A DNA stretch of 64,000 nucleotides. Source: Geodermatophilaceae bacterium URHB0062 (GTDB lineage Bacteria > Actinomycetota > Actinomycetes > Mycobacteriales > Geodermatophilaceae). The notes beneath the pieces are model-generated. The model was not told the DNA's origin. It was given only the letters and a program-made list of their open reading frames with translations, and searched no databases. The stretch is taken from contig KK211086.1 of NCBI GenBank assembly GCA_000620185.1, positions 62,001 to 126,000 on the forward strand. Direction: 5' to 3'. A program made the position numbers and the translations under genes. Every line of letters starts with the position of its first letter. Position 1 is the first letter of the stretch. Positions 56,560-64,000 of this stretch are shown here, piece after piece.

Positions 56560-57165
56560 ATGTCGATCAGGCACGGACTGCTGGCCCTTCTCGAGCGCGG
56601 GCCCAGTCACGGATACCAACTGCGCGCCGAGTTCGACGCGGCGACCGGGGAGACCTGGCCGCTGAACGTCGGGCAGGTCTACACGACCCTCGACCGTCTC
56701 GCCCGCGACGGCCTGGTCGCCCAGGACGGCGACCCGGACAGCGACGGCCGCATCGCCTACCGGATCACCGACGAGGGCCGCCGCGAGCTCACGTCGTGGT
56801 TCACCTCCCCGGTCACCCGGCACGGCGCTCCCCGCGACGAGCTGGCGATCAAGCTCGCCCTGGCCGTCTCCACCCCGGGCGTGGACGTCGTCTCCGTCGT
56901 CCAGACCCAGCGCGCGGCGACCATGACGTCGCTGCAGGAGCTGACCCGGCTGAAGACGCGTGCCGACGGCGATCCCGGCGACCTGGCCTGGTCGCTGGTG
57001 CTGGACCACCTGCTGTTCCGGGCGGAAGCCGAGATCCGCTGGCTCGACCACTGCGAGACGAGGGTCGCCCGAGCGGCGGCCCGCCGCGGAGAGACGCCCC
57101 TGACCCCGGCGCCGGCTCCCGCCGTCGCCGAGGCAGTGCCGGCCGGGAAGCGGGGACGGCGATGA
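56560..57165 (+). CDS. PadR-family transcriptional regulator
   Basis: A 201-aa winged-helix repressor. The N-terminal domain reads IRHGLLALLERGPSHGYQLR, then GQVYTTLDRLARDGLVAQDG and GRIAYRITDEGRRELTSWF, all typical of PadR. The C-terminal part is a longer helical dimerisation domain (PadR-s2/VirR-like). It is the first gene of an operon with an ABC ATPase and an FtsX-type permease; its stop overlaps the ATPase ATG. It probably represses the exporter until an inducing compound binds. Confidence 0.95.
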   Translation: MSIRHGLLALLERGPSHGYQLRAEFDAATGETWPLNVGQVYTTLDRLARDGLVAQDGDPDSDGRIAYRITDEGRRELTSWFTSPVTRHGAPRDELAIKLALAVSTPGVDVVSVVQTQRAATMTSLQELTRLKTRADGDPGDLAWSLVLDHLLFRAEAEIRWLDHCETRVARAAARRGETPLTPAPAPAVAEAVPAGKRGRR

Positions 57166-57890
57166 GCTCGCCGGTGCTGCTCCTGAGCGGCGTCACCCGT
57201 GAGCACCGGCAGGGCTCGTCGGTGGTGCACGCCCTGTGCGGCATCGACCTCGCCGTGCACGCGGGCGAACTGGTCGCGGTCATGGGCCCGTCCGGATCGG
57301 GCAAGTCCACGCTGCTGCACATCGCCGGCGGGCTCGACACACCCACGGCGGGCCAGGTGCTGGTGGAGGACCGCGACCTCGCGACCCTGTCGGCCGCCGC
57401 GGGCGCCGCCGTCCGCCGTCGGAGCGTCGGCTACGTCTTCCAGGACCTCAACCTGCTGCCTTCGCTCTCGGCCGTCGAGAACGTCGCCCTCCCGCGGGAA
57501 CTGGACGGTGTGCGCAGCCGCCTCGCCCGTCGCGAGGCGGTGAAGGCACTGGAGGAGGTGGGGGTCGCCGACCTCGCCCACCGGTTCCCGGACGAGATGT
57601 CGGGCGGCCAGCAGCAGCGCGTGGCGATCGCCCGCGCCCTCGTCGGTCCCCGCCGGCTCCTGCTGGCCGACGAGCCCACCGGCGCCCTGGACTCGGCCAC
57701 CGGCGAGGAGGTGCTGCGGGTCCTGCGCGGCCGCTGCGAGGCCGGCGCGGCGGGTGTGCTCGTGACGCACGAGGCCCGGCACGCCGCCTGGGCCGACCGG
57801 GTCGTGTTCCTGCGGGACGGCGTCGTCGTCGACCAGAGCGGGCCGATCGCCGGCGCGGAGTCGCTGCTGAGCACCGGCGGCGCGGCGTGA
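57162..57890 (+). CDS. ABC transporter ATP-binding protein (LolD/MacB type)
   Basis: A 242-aa ATPase with Walker A GPSGSGKST, the Q-loop GYVFQDLNLLPSLSAVENV typical of LolD/MacB/BceA-like exporters, the signature MSGGQQQRVAIARALV, Walker B LLLADEPTGALD and VLVTHEARHAAW. ATG at 57162 overlaps padR. The stop overlaps the permease start (GTGA). It energises the FtsX-type permease next to it; such pairs move peptides, lipoproteins or antibiotics rather than small solutes. Confidence 0.96.
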   Translation: MSSPVLLLSGVTREHRQGSSVVHALCGIDLAVHAGELVAVMGPSGSGKSTLLHIAGGLDTPTAGQVLVEDRDLATLSAAAGAAVRRRSVGYVFQDLNLLPSLSAVENVALPRELDGVRSRLARREAVKALEEVGVADLAHRFPDEMSGGQQQRVAIARALVGPRRLLLADEPTGALDSATGEEVLRVLRGRCEAGAAGVLVTHEARHAAWADRVVFLRDGVVVDQSGPIAGAESLLSTGGAA

Positions 57891-60535
57891 CCAGCTGGCT
57901 GGTGCGGTGGCGCCTCGCCCTGCGGATCGCCCGCCGCGACGCCCTGCGGCACCGGGGCCGGACGCTGCTGGTGCTGGCGATGGTGGGCCTGCCGGTGATG
58001 GCCGTCGTCGGCATCGACACCCTGTACCGCACCAACGAGGTCACTCCGGTGGAGGCGCTGCCGGCCACCCTCGGGGCCTCCGACGCCCGGATCTCCGGCG
58101 AGTCGCGGGAGCAGGTCTGGGCCGATCCGTCGACGGGCGCAACGGTCACACCGTCGCCGGCGGCCGATCCGCCGTGGACCGCGGCCGACGTGGCCGCCCT
58201 CCTGCCGCCGGGGTCGGCGCTCCTCCCGACGGTGGAGGGAAAGGTGTCCTACCGCACCGACGCGGGCTACGCAGAAGTGGCCGGCCTCGCCGAAGACCTG
58301 TCGGATCCGGCCCTGGACGGCGCTCTGACGCTGCTGGACGGTCGCTTTCCCCGGGCGGACGACGAGATCGCGGTCAGCCGTCAGATCGCCGCCCGAGGGG
58401 TGGATGTCGGCGACGAGCTGACACTCACCCGCGACGACGTCCCGGTGACGGTCGTCGGCGTGGTGCGCTCACCGAGCGGATCCTCCGACCCGTTCCTCGT
58501 CGTGCCACCGAGCGGCGCGACGCTGCTGGATGCCTCGCGCACCACCTATCTGGCGACGGTGCCCGGTGGGCTGAACTGGCCCGCCGTCCGGGCGCTCAAC
58601 CAGAAGGGCCTGGTCGTGGTGTCCCGGGAAGTGGTTGCCGATCCGCCTCCGGAGCGGGAGTGGATGCCGGGCGAGTTCGTCGAGGGCTCGTCCACCAACG
58701 CTCAGGCGTTCGCCGTCCTCGCGCTGATCGTCGCCTCGGTCGTGCTCCAGATCGTGCTGCTGGCGGGGCCGGCGTTCGCGGTCGGCGTCCGTCGCCAGCG
58801 CCGTGACCTGGCCCTGATCGCCGCCACCGGGGGCTCCCCGCGCGACCTGCGCCGCGTCGTGCTGGCCAGCGGCGTGGTGCTGGGGGCAGGTGCGGCGGTG
58901 CTCGGCGCAGTGGCCGGTCTCGGGGCGGCGCGCCTCGCCGTTCCGCTGATGGAGCACTGGTCCTCGGTCTCGTTCGGTCCGTACGAGGTGCCCGTGCGCG
59001 ACCTGCTGATCACCGTGGCGGTGGGGGCGGTCGCCGGCCTGGCGGCGGCCGAGGTCCCGGCGCGGCAGGCGGCACGGACCGACGTCGTCAACGCGCTGGC
59101 CGGCCGCCGTGGACAGGTGCGCACGTCGTGGCGGTCCCCCGTGCTCGGGCTCGCCCTGGCCGGTGCGGGTGCGGTGCTCACGGTCATGGGCGCGCAGGGC
59201 ACCGAACTGGGCGTCGCGGGCGGAGCGGTGCTCCTGGTCGTCGGCATGGTCGTGGCGGCTCCGTGGCTGGTCGGGTTGCTCGCGCCGGTGGGCAGCCGGT
59301 TGCCCACGGCCGGCCGGCTGGCCCTGCGGGACGCCACGCGGAACCGCAGCCGCACCGCCCCGGCGGTCGCGGCCGTCATGGCCACGGTCGCCGGCGTGAC
59401 CGCGCTCGCGATCGGCAGCCAGAGCGACAGCACGCAGGGCCGCCGCGACTACATCGCCCAGGCACCGATGGGAACCGTGGTCGTCCGCGGGGACGTCGAC
59501 GCCGACGGCTGGACCGACATGGCTCAGCTGATGCGCCGGCAGATGCCCGACCGGGACGTGCACGAACTCCGGGGGGTGGCGTACTCCACCCCCGGACAAC
59601 CGCAGCGCGACATGGCGGTGACCACGGTGGGCTGCACCGACGGGCTGGTGGAGTGTCGCTGGTACCCCGACGCCGCCGGCTCGGTCGTCACGATGCAGGG
59701 CGACCTCGTGGTGGCCGACTCGGCCACCGCGCGGGCGCTGGACACCCTGGGCCTGCCCGACGAGGCATTCCGCGCTCTCGACGCGGGGCGGGTCGCCGTC
59801 CTCGGCCGGGGCGCGGTGGACCACGCCGGCCAGGTCACCCTGGTCGCCGCCGAGTACGACGACGCGGGCAACGGCACGGAGATCGACCGGGTGTCGCTGC
59901 CGGCGGTCGAGGTGGATGCCGACCTGGACGGGGATGCGAGCGTGTTCGTGCCGGCGACGGTGATCGTCCCTCCGGCGCTCGCCGACCGGCTGCCGCTGCC
60001 GACGGTCCCGCAGGGCCTGGTCGCGGGTAGCGAGGACGACCCGGTGACCCCGGCGGAGGAGCGGACGTTGCAGGAGTCGATCTCGGCGCTCTCATCGGCG
60101 ACGTCGGTCTACGTCGAACGAGGCTGGACCGACCCGCTCGCGGTCGCCCGCTGGCTGCTGTTCGCGCTCGGCGGCCTGCTGGTGCTCGTCGCGACCCTCA
60201 CGGCCACCGGCCTGGCGCTCACCGAGGCACGGCCGGACTTCGCCACGCTGGCGGCGGTCGGCGCCGCTCCCCGGCTGCGCCGGTACGTCGCGATGGGGTC
60301 CGCCGCGGTGATCGGCGGAGTGGGTTCGGTCCTCGGACTCGTCGTCGGGGTCGGACCCGGCATCGCGGTGGCCTATCCACTGACCAGCACGGACTACGGC
60401 AACGGGGCGCACCCGCTGGTCGACGTCCCGTGGCTGCTGCTGGCGGGGGTCGGCGTCCTCGTGCCGCTGCTGGCCGTCGCCGTCACCGGGTTCGCCGTCC
60501 GCTCCCGGCTGCCGATGGAGCGCCGGATCGCCTGA
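57887..60535 (+). CDS. FtsX-like ABC transporter permease
   Basis: An 882-aa permease with the duplicated FtsX/MacB build of large actinobacterial exporters. A first helix (TLLVLAMVGLPVMAVVGIDT) is followed by an extracellular region, a three-helix FtsX block near 275-395 (LIVASVVLQIVLLAGPAFAV, then RQRRDLALIAATGGSPRDLR), a central pair of helices near 425-465, a second extracellular region and a final FtsX block after about 750 (LLFALGGLLVLVATLTATGL, FATLAAVGAAPRLRRYVAM). GTG at 57887 overlaps the ATPase stop. It is the last gene of the padR operon. Confidence 0.94.
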   Translation: MTSWLVRWRLALRIARRDALRHRGRTLLVLAMVGLPVMAVVGIDTLYRTNEVTPVEALPATLGASDARISGESREQVWADPSTGATVTPSPAADPPWTAADVAALLPPGSALLPTVEGKVSYRTDAGYAEVAGLAEDLSDPALDGALTLLDGRFPRADDEIAVSRQIAARGVDVGDELTLTRDDVPVTVVGVVRSPSGSSDPFLVVPPSGATLLDASRTTYLATVPGGLNWPAVRALNQKGLVVVSREVVADPPPEREWMPGEFVEGSSTNAQAFAVLALIVASVVLQIVLLAGPAFAVGVRRQRRDLALIAATGGSPRDLRRVVLASGVVLGAGAAVLGAVAGLGAARLAVPLMEHWSSVSFGPYEVPVRDLLITVAVGAVAGLAAAEVPARQAARTDVVNALAGRRGQVRTSWRSPVLGLALAGAGAVLTVMGAQGTELGVAGGAVLLVVGMVVAAPWLVGLLAPVGSRLPTAGRLALRDATRNRSRTAPAVAAVMATVAGVTALAIGSQSDSTQGRRDYIAQAPMGTVVVRGDVDADGWTDMAQLMRRQMPDRDVHELRGVAYSTPGQPQRDMAVTTVGCTDGLVECRWYPDAAGSVVTMQGDLVVADSATARALDTLGLPDEAFRALDAGRVAVLGRGAVDHAGQVTLVAAEYDDAGNGTEIDRVSLPAVEVDADLDGDASVFVPATVIVPPALADRLPLPTVPQGLVAGSEDDPVTPAEERTLQESISALSSATSVYVERGWTDPLAVARWLLFALGGLLVLVATLTATGLALTEARPDFATLAAVGAAPRLRRYVAMGSAAVIGGVGSVLGLVVGVGPGIAVAYPLTSTDYGNGAHPLVDVPWLLLAGVGVLVPLLAVAVTGFAVRSRLPMERRIA

Positions 60536-60538
60536 GGC

Positions 60539-60575
60539 GGAGTGCCAGGGACGCGTTTCCTCGCCCTGGCACTCC
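60539..60575. terminator. Hairpin terminator between the exporter and DUF3097 genes
   Basis: GGAGTGCCAGGG (60539-60550) and CCCTGGCACTCC (60564-60575) form a 12-bp perfect stem with a 13-base loop. It lies 3 bases after the exporter stop and 8 bases before the stop of the convergent DUF3097 gene, so it is probably bidirectional. Confidence 0.85.
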
Positions 60576-60583
60576 ATTCCACC

Positions 60584-61393
60584 TCAGTCGGTGGTGACGA
60601 AGTCGATCAGTTCCTCGACGCGGCCCAGGAGCGCGGGCTCGAGGTCGGTGAAGCTGGAGACGCGGGCCAGGATGCGCTGCGCCCACACGTAGCCGGTGTC
60701 GTCCTCCCAGCCGAGCCGCCGGCAGACGCCCTCCTTCCACGACTCGCCCTTCGGCACGGTCGGCCAGGCCTTGATCCCGACGACCGACGGCTTGACCGCC
60801 TGCCAGATGTCGATGAACGGGTGCCCGACCACGAGCGCGTGCTCGCCGATGATCTGGCTGGCGATGCGCGACTCCTTGGAGCCCTTCACCAGGTGGTCGA
60901 CGAGCACGCCGAGCCGTCGTCCCTGCCGGGGCTTGAAGTCGCGCACGATGGCGGGCAGGTCGTCGACCCCGTGCAGCGGCTCGACCACCACCCCCTCGAT
61001 GCGCAGGTCGTGGCCCCAGACCTTCTCGACCAGCTCGGCGTCGTGCTTGCCCTCGACGTAGATCCGGCCCGCGCGGGCGACCCGGGCCTTCGCGCCGACC
61101 ACGTACGTGGAGCCGGACGCGCTGCGCATGGGTCCCGACGGGCCCGCCTGCTGGGGCCGGACGAGGACGACGGGGCGACCGTCGACCCAGAACCCGGGGC
61201 CCAGCGGATAGCCGCGCACCTTGCCGAACCGGTCCTCGAGGTGGACAACGTCCTTCTCGCAGCGGATCACCGCGCCGACGAAGCCGGAGCTGGGGTCCTC
61301 GACGACGAGGTCCTTCTCCGCCTCGACGGTGGGGACCGGCTTCTTCACGGTTCGCGGGTGGACGAGGTTGTCGTAGGGAGAACGGGGAGGCAC
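60584..61393 (-). CDS. DUF3097 family protein
   Basis: A protein of about 269 aa belonging to a conserved actinobacterial family of unknown function. The recognisable parts are DLVVEDPSSGFVGAVIRCEK, VHLEDRFGKVRGYPLGPGFW, VDGRPVVLVRP, IYVEGKHDAELVEKVWGHDL (a Toprim-like EGxxDAxxxxK pattern), LGVLVDHLVKGSKESRIA and HPFIDIWQAVKP. The EGKHDAELVEK and VDHLVKGSKE segments suggest nucleic-acid handling, but this is inference. GTG at 61393 gives the usual family length; ATG codons at 61456 and 61450 are in frame and possible. Confidence 0.85.
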   Translation of the reverse strand: MPPRSPYDNLVHPRTVKKPVPTVEAEKDLVVEDPSSGFVGAVIRCEKDVVHLEDRFGKVRGYPLGPGFWVDGRPVVLVRPQQAGPSGPMRSASGSTYVVGAKARVARAGRIYVEGKHDAELVEKVWGHDLRIEGVVVEPLHGVDDLPAIVRDFKPRQGRRLGVLVDHLVKGSKESRIASQIIGEHALVVGHPFIDIWQAVKPSVVGIKAWPTVPKGESWKEGVCRRLGWEDDTGYVWAQRILARVSSFTDLEPALLGRVEELIDFVTTD

Positions 61394-61626
61394 CCCTACA
61401 TGCTGAGCGGAAGGGTTGATACGGAGCGGTACGACACGCCCGGGCAGCATCCTCATAGCGCTGAGTGACGACGCTCGCGGAGCTCGGACGACGGGTCCCG
61501 CCGAACCGGTCGTGCGCGACCTATCCGCCGGTGACCTGGGGAAACACTGACCGGAGGGCCGGAGCGCCGTCGCCCCGACCACCTCGGATCCCGTCCGTTC
61601 CGCCCTCGACGGACGGAGTTGGTTCC

Positions 61627-61657
61627 ACCGAGATCGTTTCGCCGCAGCGATCTCGGT
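61627..61657. promoter_or_regulatory. Inverted repeat in the DUF3097 - PRC divergent region
   Basis: ACCGAGATCG (61627-61636) and CGATCTCGGT (61648-61657), 11 bases apart, form a perfect 10-bp inverted repeat 54 bases before the PRC gene. It may be a regulator site or an RNA hairpin. The rest of the 317-base gap (61394-61710) holds no gene I can support. Confidence 0.45.
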
Positions 61658-61710
61658 CACCCCATTGAGTGACCGCACCAGCCCCGTGCATGGATGGGAG
61701 CAACACGACG

Positions 61711-62562
61711 ATGATCGGCACCGACACCATCAGCCGCGTGATCGGCCAGGACGTCTACGACGAGGCCGGCCAGAAGATCGGCTCCGCGTCGGAGGTCTAC
61801 CTCGACGACGAGACAGGTCAGCCGGAATGGGTGACCGTCAAGACCGGGCTGTTCGGCACGAAGGAGTCCTTCGTGCCGATCCGCGACGCGGACCTGACCA
61901 ACGACGGCGTCCGCGTACCCGTGAGCAAGGAGCGGGTGAAGGACGCGCCGAAGATTGACACCGACGGCCACCTGTCGCCCGCGGAGGAGGAGGAGCTCTA
62001 CCGCTACTACGGCTACGGCACCGGGACGACGGCCGGCTACGAGACCACCACGACGACCGAGTCGACCACCGGCATGGCCACCAGCGGCATGACCACCGGC
62101 ACGACGGACACGACCGGCTTCGACGAGCGCGGCACCGTGGGTCACGACACCTCCGGCCCGACCACGGACAACGCCATGACCCGGTCCGAGGAGCGCCTCA
62201 ACGTGGGCACCCGGGAGTCCGAGGTGGGCCGCGCCCGCCTGCGCAAGTACGTCGTGACGGAGAACGTCACGGAGACGGTCCCGGTCACGCGTGAGGAGGT
62301 TCGTGTCGAGCGCGAGCCGATCACCGACGCCAACATCGGCAACGCGCTGGACGGCCCCGCGATCAGCGAGGAGGAGCACGAGGTCGTGCTCAACGCCGAG
62401 ACCCCCGTCGTCGAGAAGGAGGCCGTGCCGGTCGAGCGCGTCCGCCTCGACAAGGAGACCGTGACCGAGCAGGCTCAGGTCAACGAGGAGCTCCGCCGCG
62501 AGGAGATCGAGGTCGACGGTGCCGACACCGACCTCGGCACCGACCGCGACCGGCGCATCTGA
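61711..62562 (+). CDS. PRC-barrel / DUF2382 stress-related protein
   Basis: A 283-aa protein with an N-terminal PRC-barrel (SRVIGQDVYDEAGQKIGSAS, VKTGLFGTKESFVPIRDADL), a low-complexity Thr/Gly linker (about 110-165, TTTTTESTTGMATSG) and a C-terminal DUF2382 domain (EERLNVGTRESEVGRARLRK and EVVLNAETPVVEKEAVPVER). DUF2382 proteins are common in radiation- and desiccation-tolerant actinobacteria, but their molecular role is unknown. ATG at 61711 is preceded by TGGGAGC; an ATG at 61690 is the alternative. Confidence 0.92.
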   Translation: MIGTDTISRVIGQDVYDEAGQKIGSASEVYLDDETGQPEWVTVKTGLFGTKESFVPIRDADLTNDGVRVPVSKERVKDAPKIDTDGHLSPAEEEELYRYYGYGTGTTAGYETTTTTESTTGMATSGMTTGTTDTTGFDERGTVGHDTSGPTTDNAMTRSEERLNVGTRESEVGRARLRKYVVTENVTETVPVTREEVRVEREPITDANIGNALDGPAISEEEHEVVLNAETPVVEKEAVPVERVRLDKETVTEQAQVNEELRREEIEVDGADTDLGTDRDRRI

Positions 62563-62595
62563 GAAAGGGCCCCCAGGGAGGGGGCGCTAGGCGGC

Positions 62596-62630
62596 GGCGG
62601 CCGGTCGAGGACAGGACTCGACCGGCCGCC
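62596..62630. terminator. Bidirectional hairpin after the PRC/DUF2382 gene
   Basis: GGCGGCCGGTCGAG (62596-62609) and CTCGACCGGCCGCC (62617-62630) form a 14-bp perfect stem with a 7-base loop, followed by GTTCT. It lies between convergent genes, 34 bases after one stop and 26 before the other. Confidence 0.85.
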
Positions 62631-62655
62631 GTTCTGCGTGCCACGGGCGCGGAGG

Positions 62656-63435
62656 TCAGCGAGCGCCGAGGGGCCGCACCGTGAGGATCTGTTCCGCCCT
62701 GCCCACCGCGCCGTGCGTGTCGTGCAGCACGGAACTGGTGAGACCGACGCCGTCCGGACCGAACACCACCGTGGTGTCGAGGCCCACCGGCCCACCGGCC
62801 GGCTGACGGTGCAGGTGCACCGTGAGGTCGAGGTTGGGGAACATCCACTCGCCCGGTGGCTGCCGGACGGCGATGCCGTTGGCCGTGTCGACGAGCCCGA
62901 CGAACCGCGCCAGGGGCGCGACCGGCTCGTCGGCCAGCAGCTCCACGTCGGTCGAGACCCAGGCGCGGGCGCGACCCGGCTCCGCGTCGGCCGACCGGCG
63001 GACCTCCAGCGAGCCGATGTAGCCGCCGGGCCACGTGCCGGGACCGTCCCAGCGCTCCAGCTCCGCGGGGGGCGGCATCGGCTCCGGTGCGCCACCGGCC
63101 ACGGCGGAGGTGTCCTGCCGGGACAGCAGCCAGGCGCGGGCCCGCACCACCGGCCGGTCCGACACGGTCATCGTCGCCTCGAGGAGCGAGATGGTGCGGC
63201 CGGCACGCACCGTCTCCACGACCACCTCGGAGACCGCCGCCGGGATGACGCCGAGGATCTCGAACGAGAGCCGGCCGATCTGCAGCCCCGATCCCGCCGC
63301 ATGCTGCTCCAGGGCGTGGGTGATCAACCCGGCGACGGGGGCGAAGTGCTGCTCGTCGGCTCGCCAGGCGCCGCCCACGTGCGCGGTGGGACGGAAGCGG
63401 GCGCCGTCGAGCCTGGTGTAGTAGGTGCTGCCCAT
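62656..63435 (-). CDS. Acyl-CoA thioesterase-like (double hot-dog) protein
   Basis: A 259-aa protein with two hot-dog-like halves. The first half is FRPTAHVGGAWRADEQHFAP, then GRLSFEILGVIPAAVSEVVV and ARAWLLSR. The second half is WVSTDVELLADEPVAPLARF, NLDLTVHLHRQPAGGPVGLD and SVLHDTHGAVGRAEQILTVR. This is the layout of the thioesterase (TesB-like/DUF4442-type) proteins of actinobacteria. The catalytic residues cannot be fixed by eye. ATG at 63435 is the first codon of the domain. Separated by 17 bases from the M18 gene upstream, so co-transcribed with it. Confidence 0.82.
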   Translation of the reverse strand: MGSTYYTRLDGARFRPTAHVGGAWRADEQHFAPVAGLITHALEQHAAGSGLQIGRLSFEILGVIPAAVSEVVVETVRAGRTISLLEATMTVSDRPVVRARAWLLSRQDTSAVAGGAPEPMPPPAELERWDGPGTWPGGYIGSLEVRRSADAEPGRARAWVSTDVELLADEPVAPLARFVGLVDTANGIAVRQPPGEWMFPNLDLTVHLHRQPAGGPVGLDTTVVFGPDGVGLTSSVLHDTHGAVGRAEQILTVRPLGAR

Positions 63436-63452
63436 GCGCGGAGTCCGACGGC

Positions 63453-64000
63453 TCAGTCGTCGAAGCAGGCGGTGAGGACGTCGACCATGAGCGGGACGTC
63501 GAGCGCCGACGCCGTCTCCCGGCACGAGTGCATCCCGAGCATCGGCGAGCCGACGTCGACGGTCGCGATGCCCAGCCGGGTGGCGGTCAGGGGGCCGATG
63601 GTGCTGCCGCAGGGCAGGTCGGCGCGGGTGACGAACCGCTGCAGCGGCACCCCGGCCTCGGCCGCGCGGTCGGCGAACCAGCCGCCGGTGGTGGCGTCGG
63701 TGGCGTAGGCCTGGTTGGCGTTGAGCTTCAGCACAGGGCCGCCGCCGAGCCGGGGGCGGTGCGCCGGCTCGTGCCGGTCGTACTGCGTCGGGTGGACGGC
63801 GTGCGCCATGTCCGCCGACACCAGGATCGAGCGGGCCATCGCCCGGTGCCCCGCCTCGGGATCGCCGGAGTCGGTGGCCGAGGCGAGCCGGCGGACGACG
63901 TCCTCGAGGAAGCTGCCGCGCGCCCCCGCCATCGACCCGCTGCCGACCTCCTCGTGGTCGTTGGCGACCAGCACCTGGGTGCGGTCGCCCGCGGGTGCGG
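63453..64000 (-). CDS. M18-family aminopeptidase, C-terminal part (5' end outside window)
   Basis: The C-terminal 180 or so residues of a zinc aminopeptidase (aspartyl aminopeptidase family). NDHEEVGSGSMAGARGSFLE carries the catalytic and metal-binding glutamates. SILVSADMAHAVHPTQYDRH holds the next Asp ligand and conserved His, and GSPMLGMHSCRE the final His ligand. GGPVLKLNANQAYATDA is also typical. The frame is open to the right edge of the window. The enzyme trims N-terminal residues from peptides in the cytoplasm. Confidence 0.95.
   Translation of the reverse strand, partial: APAGDRTQVLVANDHEEVGSGSMAGARGSFLEDVVRRLASATDSGDPEAGHRAMARSILVSADMAHAVHPTQYDRHEPAHRPRLGGGPVLKLNANQAYATDATTGGWFADRAAEAGVPLQRFVTRADLPCGSTIGPLTATRLGIATVDVGSPMLGMHSCRETASALDVPLMVDVLTACFDD

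Noticed and set aside
1-64000. tRNA, rRNA and riboswitch genes
   Set aside because: I looked for CCA-ended cloverleaf-like stretches and conserved rRNA segments and found none. No leader resembling a known riboswitch was recognised. A covariance-model scan would be decisive.

Overview
The window is about 73% G+C by eye. Several features point to a motile, aerobic actinobacterium: genes packed with ATGA/GTGA stop-start overlaps, frequent GTG starts, a very large NAD-glutamate dehydrogenase, actinobacterial-type leaderless start contexts, and repeated PAS/GAF/SpoIIE-type phosphatases. I infer a member of the Geodermatophilaceae (Blastococcus/Geodermatophilus/Modestobacter type) from overall gene style; nothing in the window proves the genus.

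Layout. 1-6181: the end of a chemoreceptor gene, one unknown gene, then a chemotaxis operon (cheB, cheR, and two alternating CheY/CheX-like pairs) preceded by a convincing sigma-28 (FliA/WhiG) promoter. 6364-10685: a stress-signalling block with an anti-sigma-type ATPase and two SpoIIE phosphatases. 10689-26501: a ZIP transporter, an AAA ATPase, a holin-like membrane protein, gdhB, an amidase, a DEAD-box RNA helicase, a third SpoIIE phosphatase, a YaaA protein and an AI-2E-type permease. 26538-29825: a degraded integrative island in the 3' end of exonuclease III (xthA). It is bounded by two diverged 167-bp copies of that gene end and holds tad pilus gene remnants, two lower-G+C cargo genes (a coiled-coil protein and a phage-tail-like protein) and a decayed tyrosine integrase. 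29655-40141: xthA, an acyl-ACP desaturase, an LCP protein, an ArsR/VOC pair with a clear operator, a nuclease, an acyl-CoA dehydrogenase, small membrane proteins and an orphan carbamoyltransferase.

40245-45866: a RecQ-like helicase, a DUF222/HNH (REP13E12-type) gene carrying an 18-bp tandem repeat, and an 87-bp-periodic array of SacII-type palindromes, with one further copy on the far side of the HNH gene; then a DUF2786 gene. 45968-53039: a molybdenum block in which an HTH-TOBE protein, modABC, a MobA-like transferase and moaE run rightward, and moaA, moaD, a small protein and an SMP-30 gene run leftward toward them. 53137-64000: a secreted protein, an MFS transporter, an aldo/keto reductase, a PadR-controlled ABC exporter (ATPase plus FtsX-type permease), DUF3097, a PRC/DUF2382 stress protein, a thioesterase-like protein and a truncated M18 aminopeptidase.

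Two signals run through the window. Many genes start directly downstream of a TANNNT hexamer with a 6-7 nt gap, which implies leaderless mRNAs. Long perfect hairpins separate several convergent genes. I saw no rRNA, tRNA or CRISPR array.
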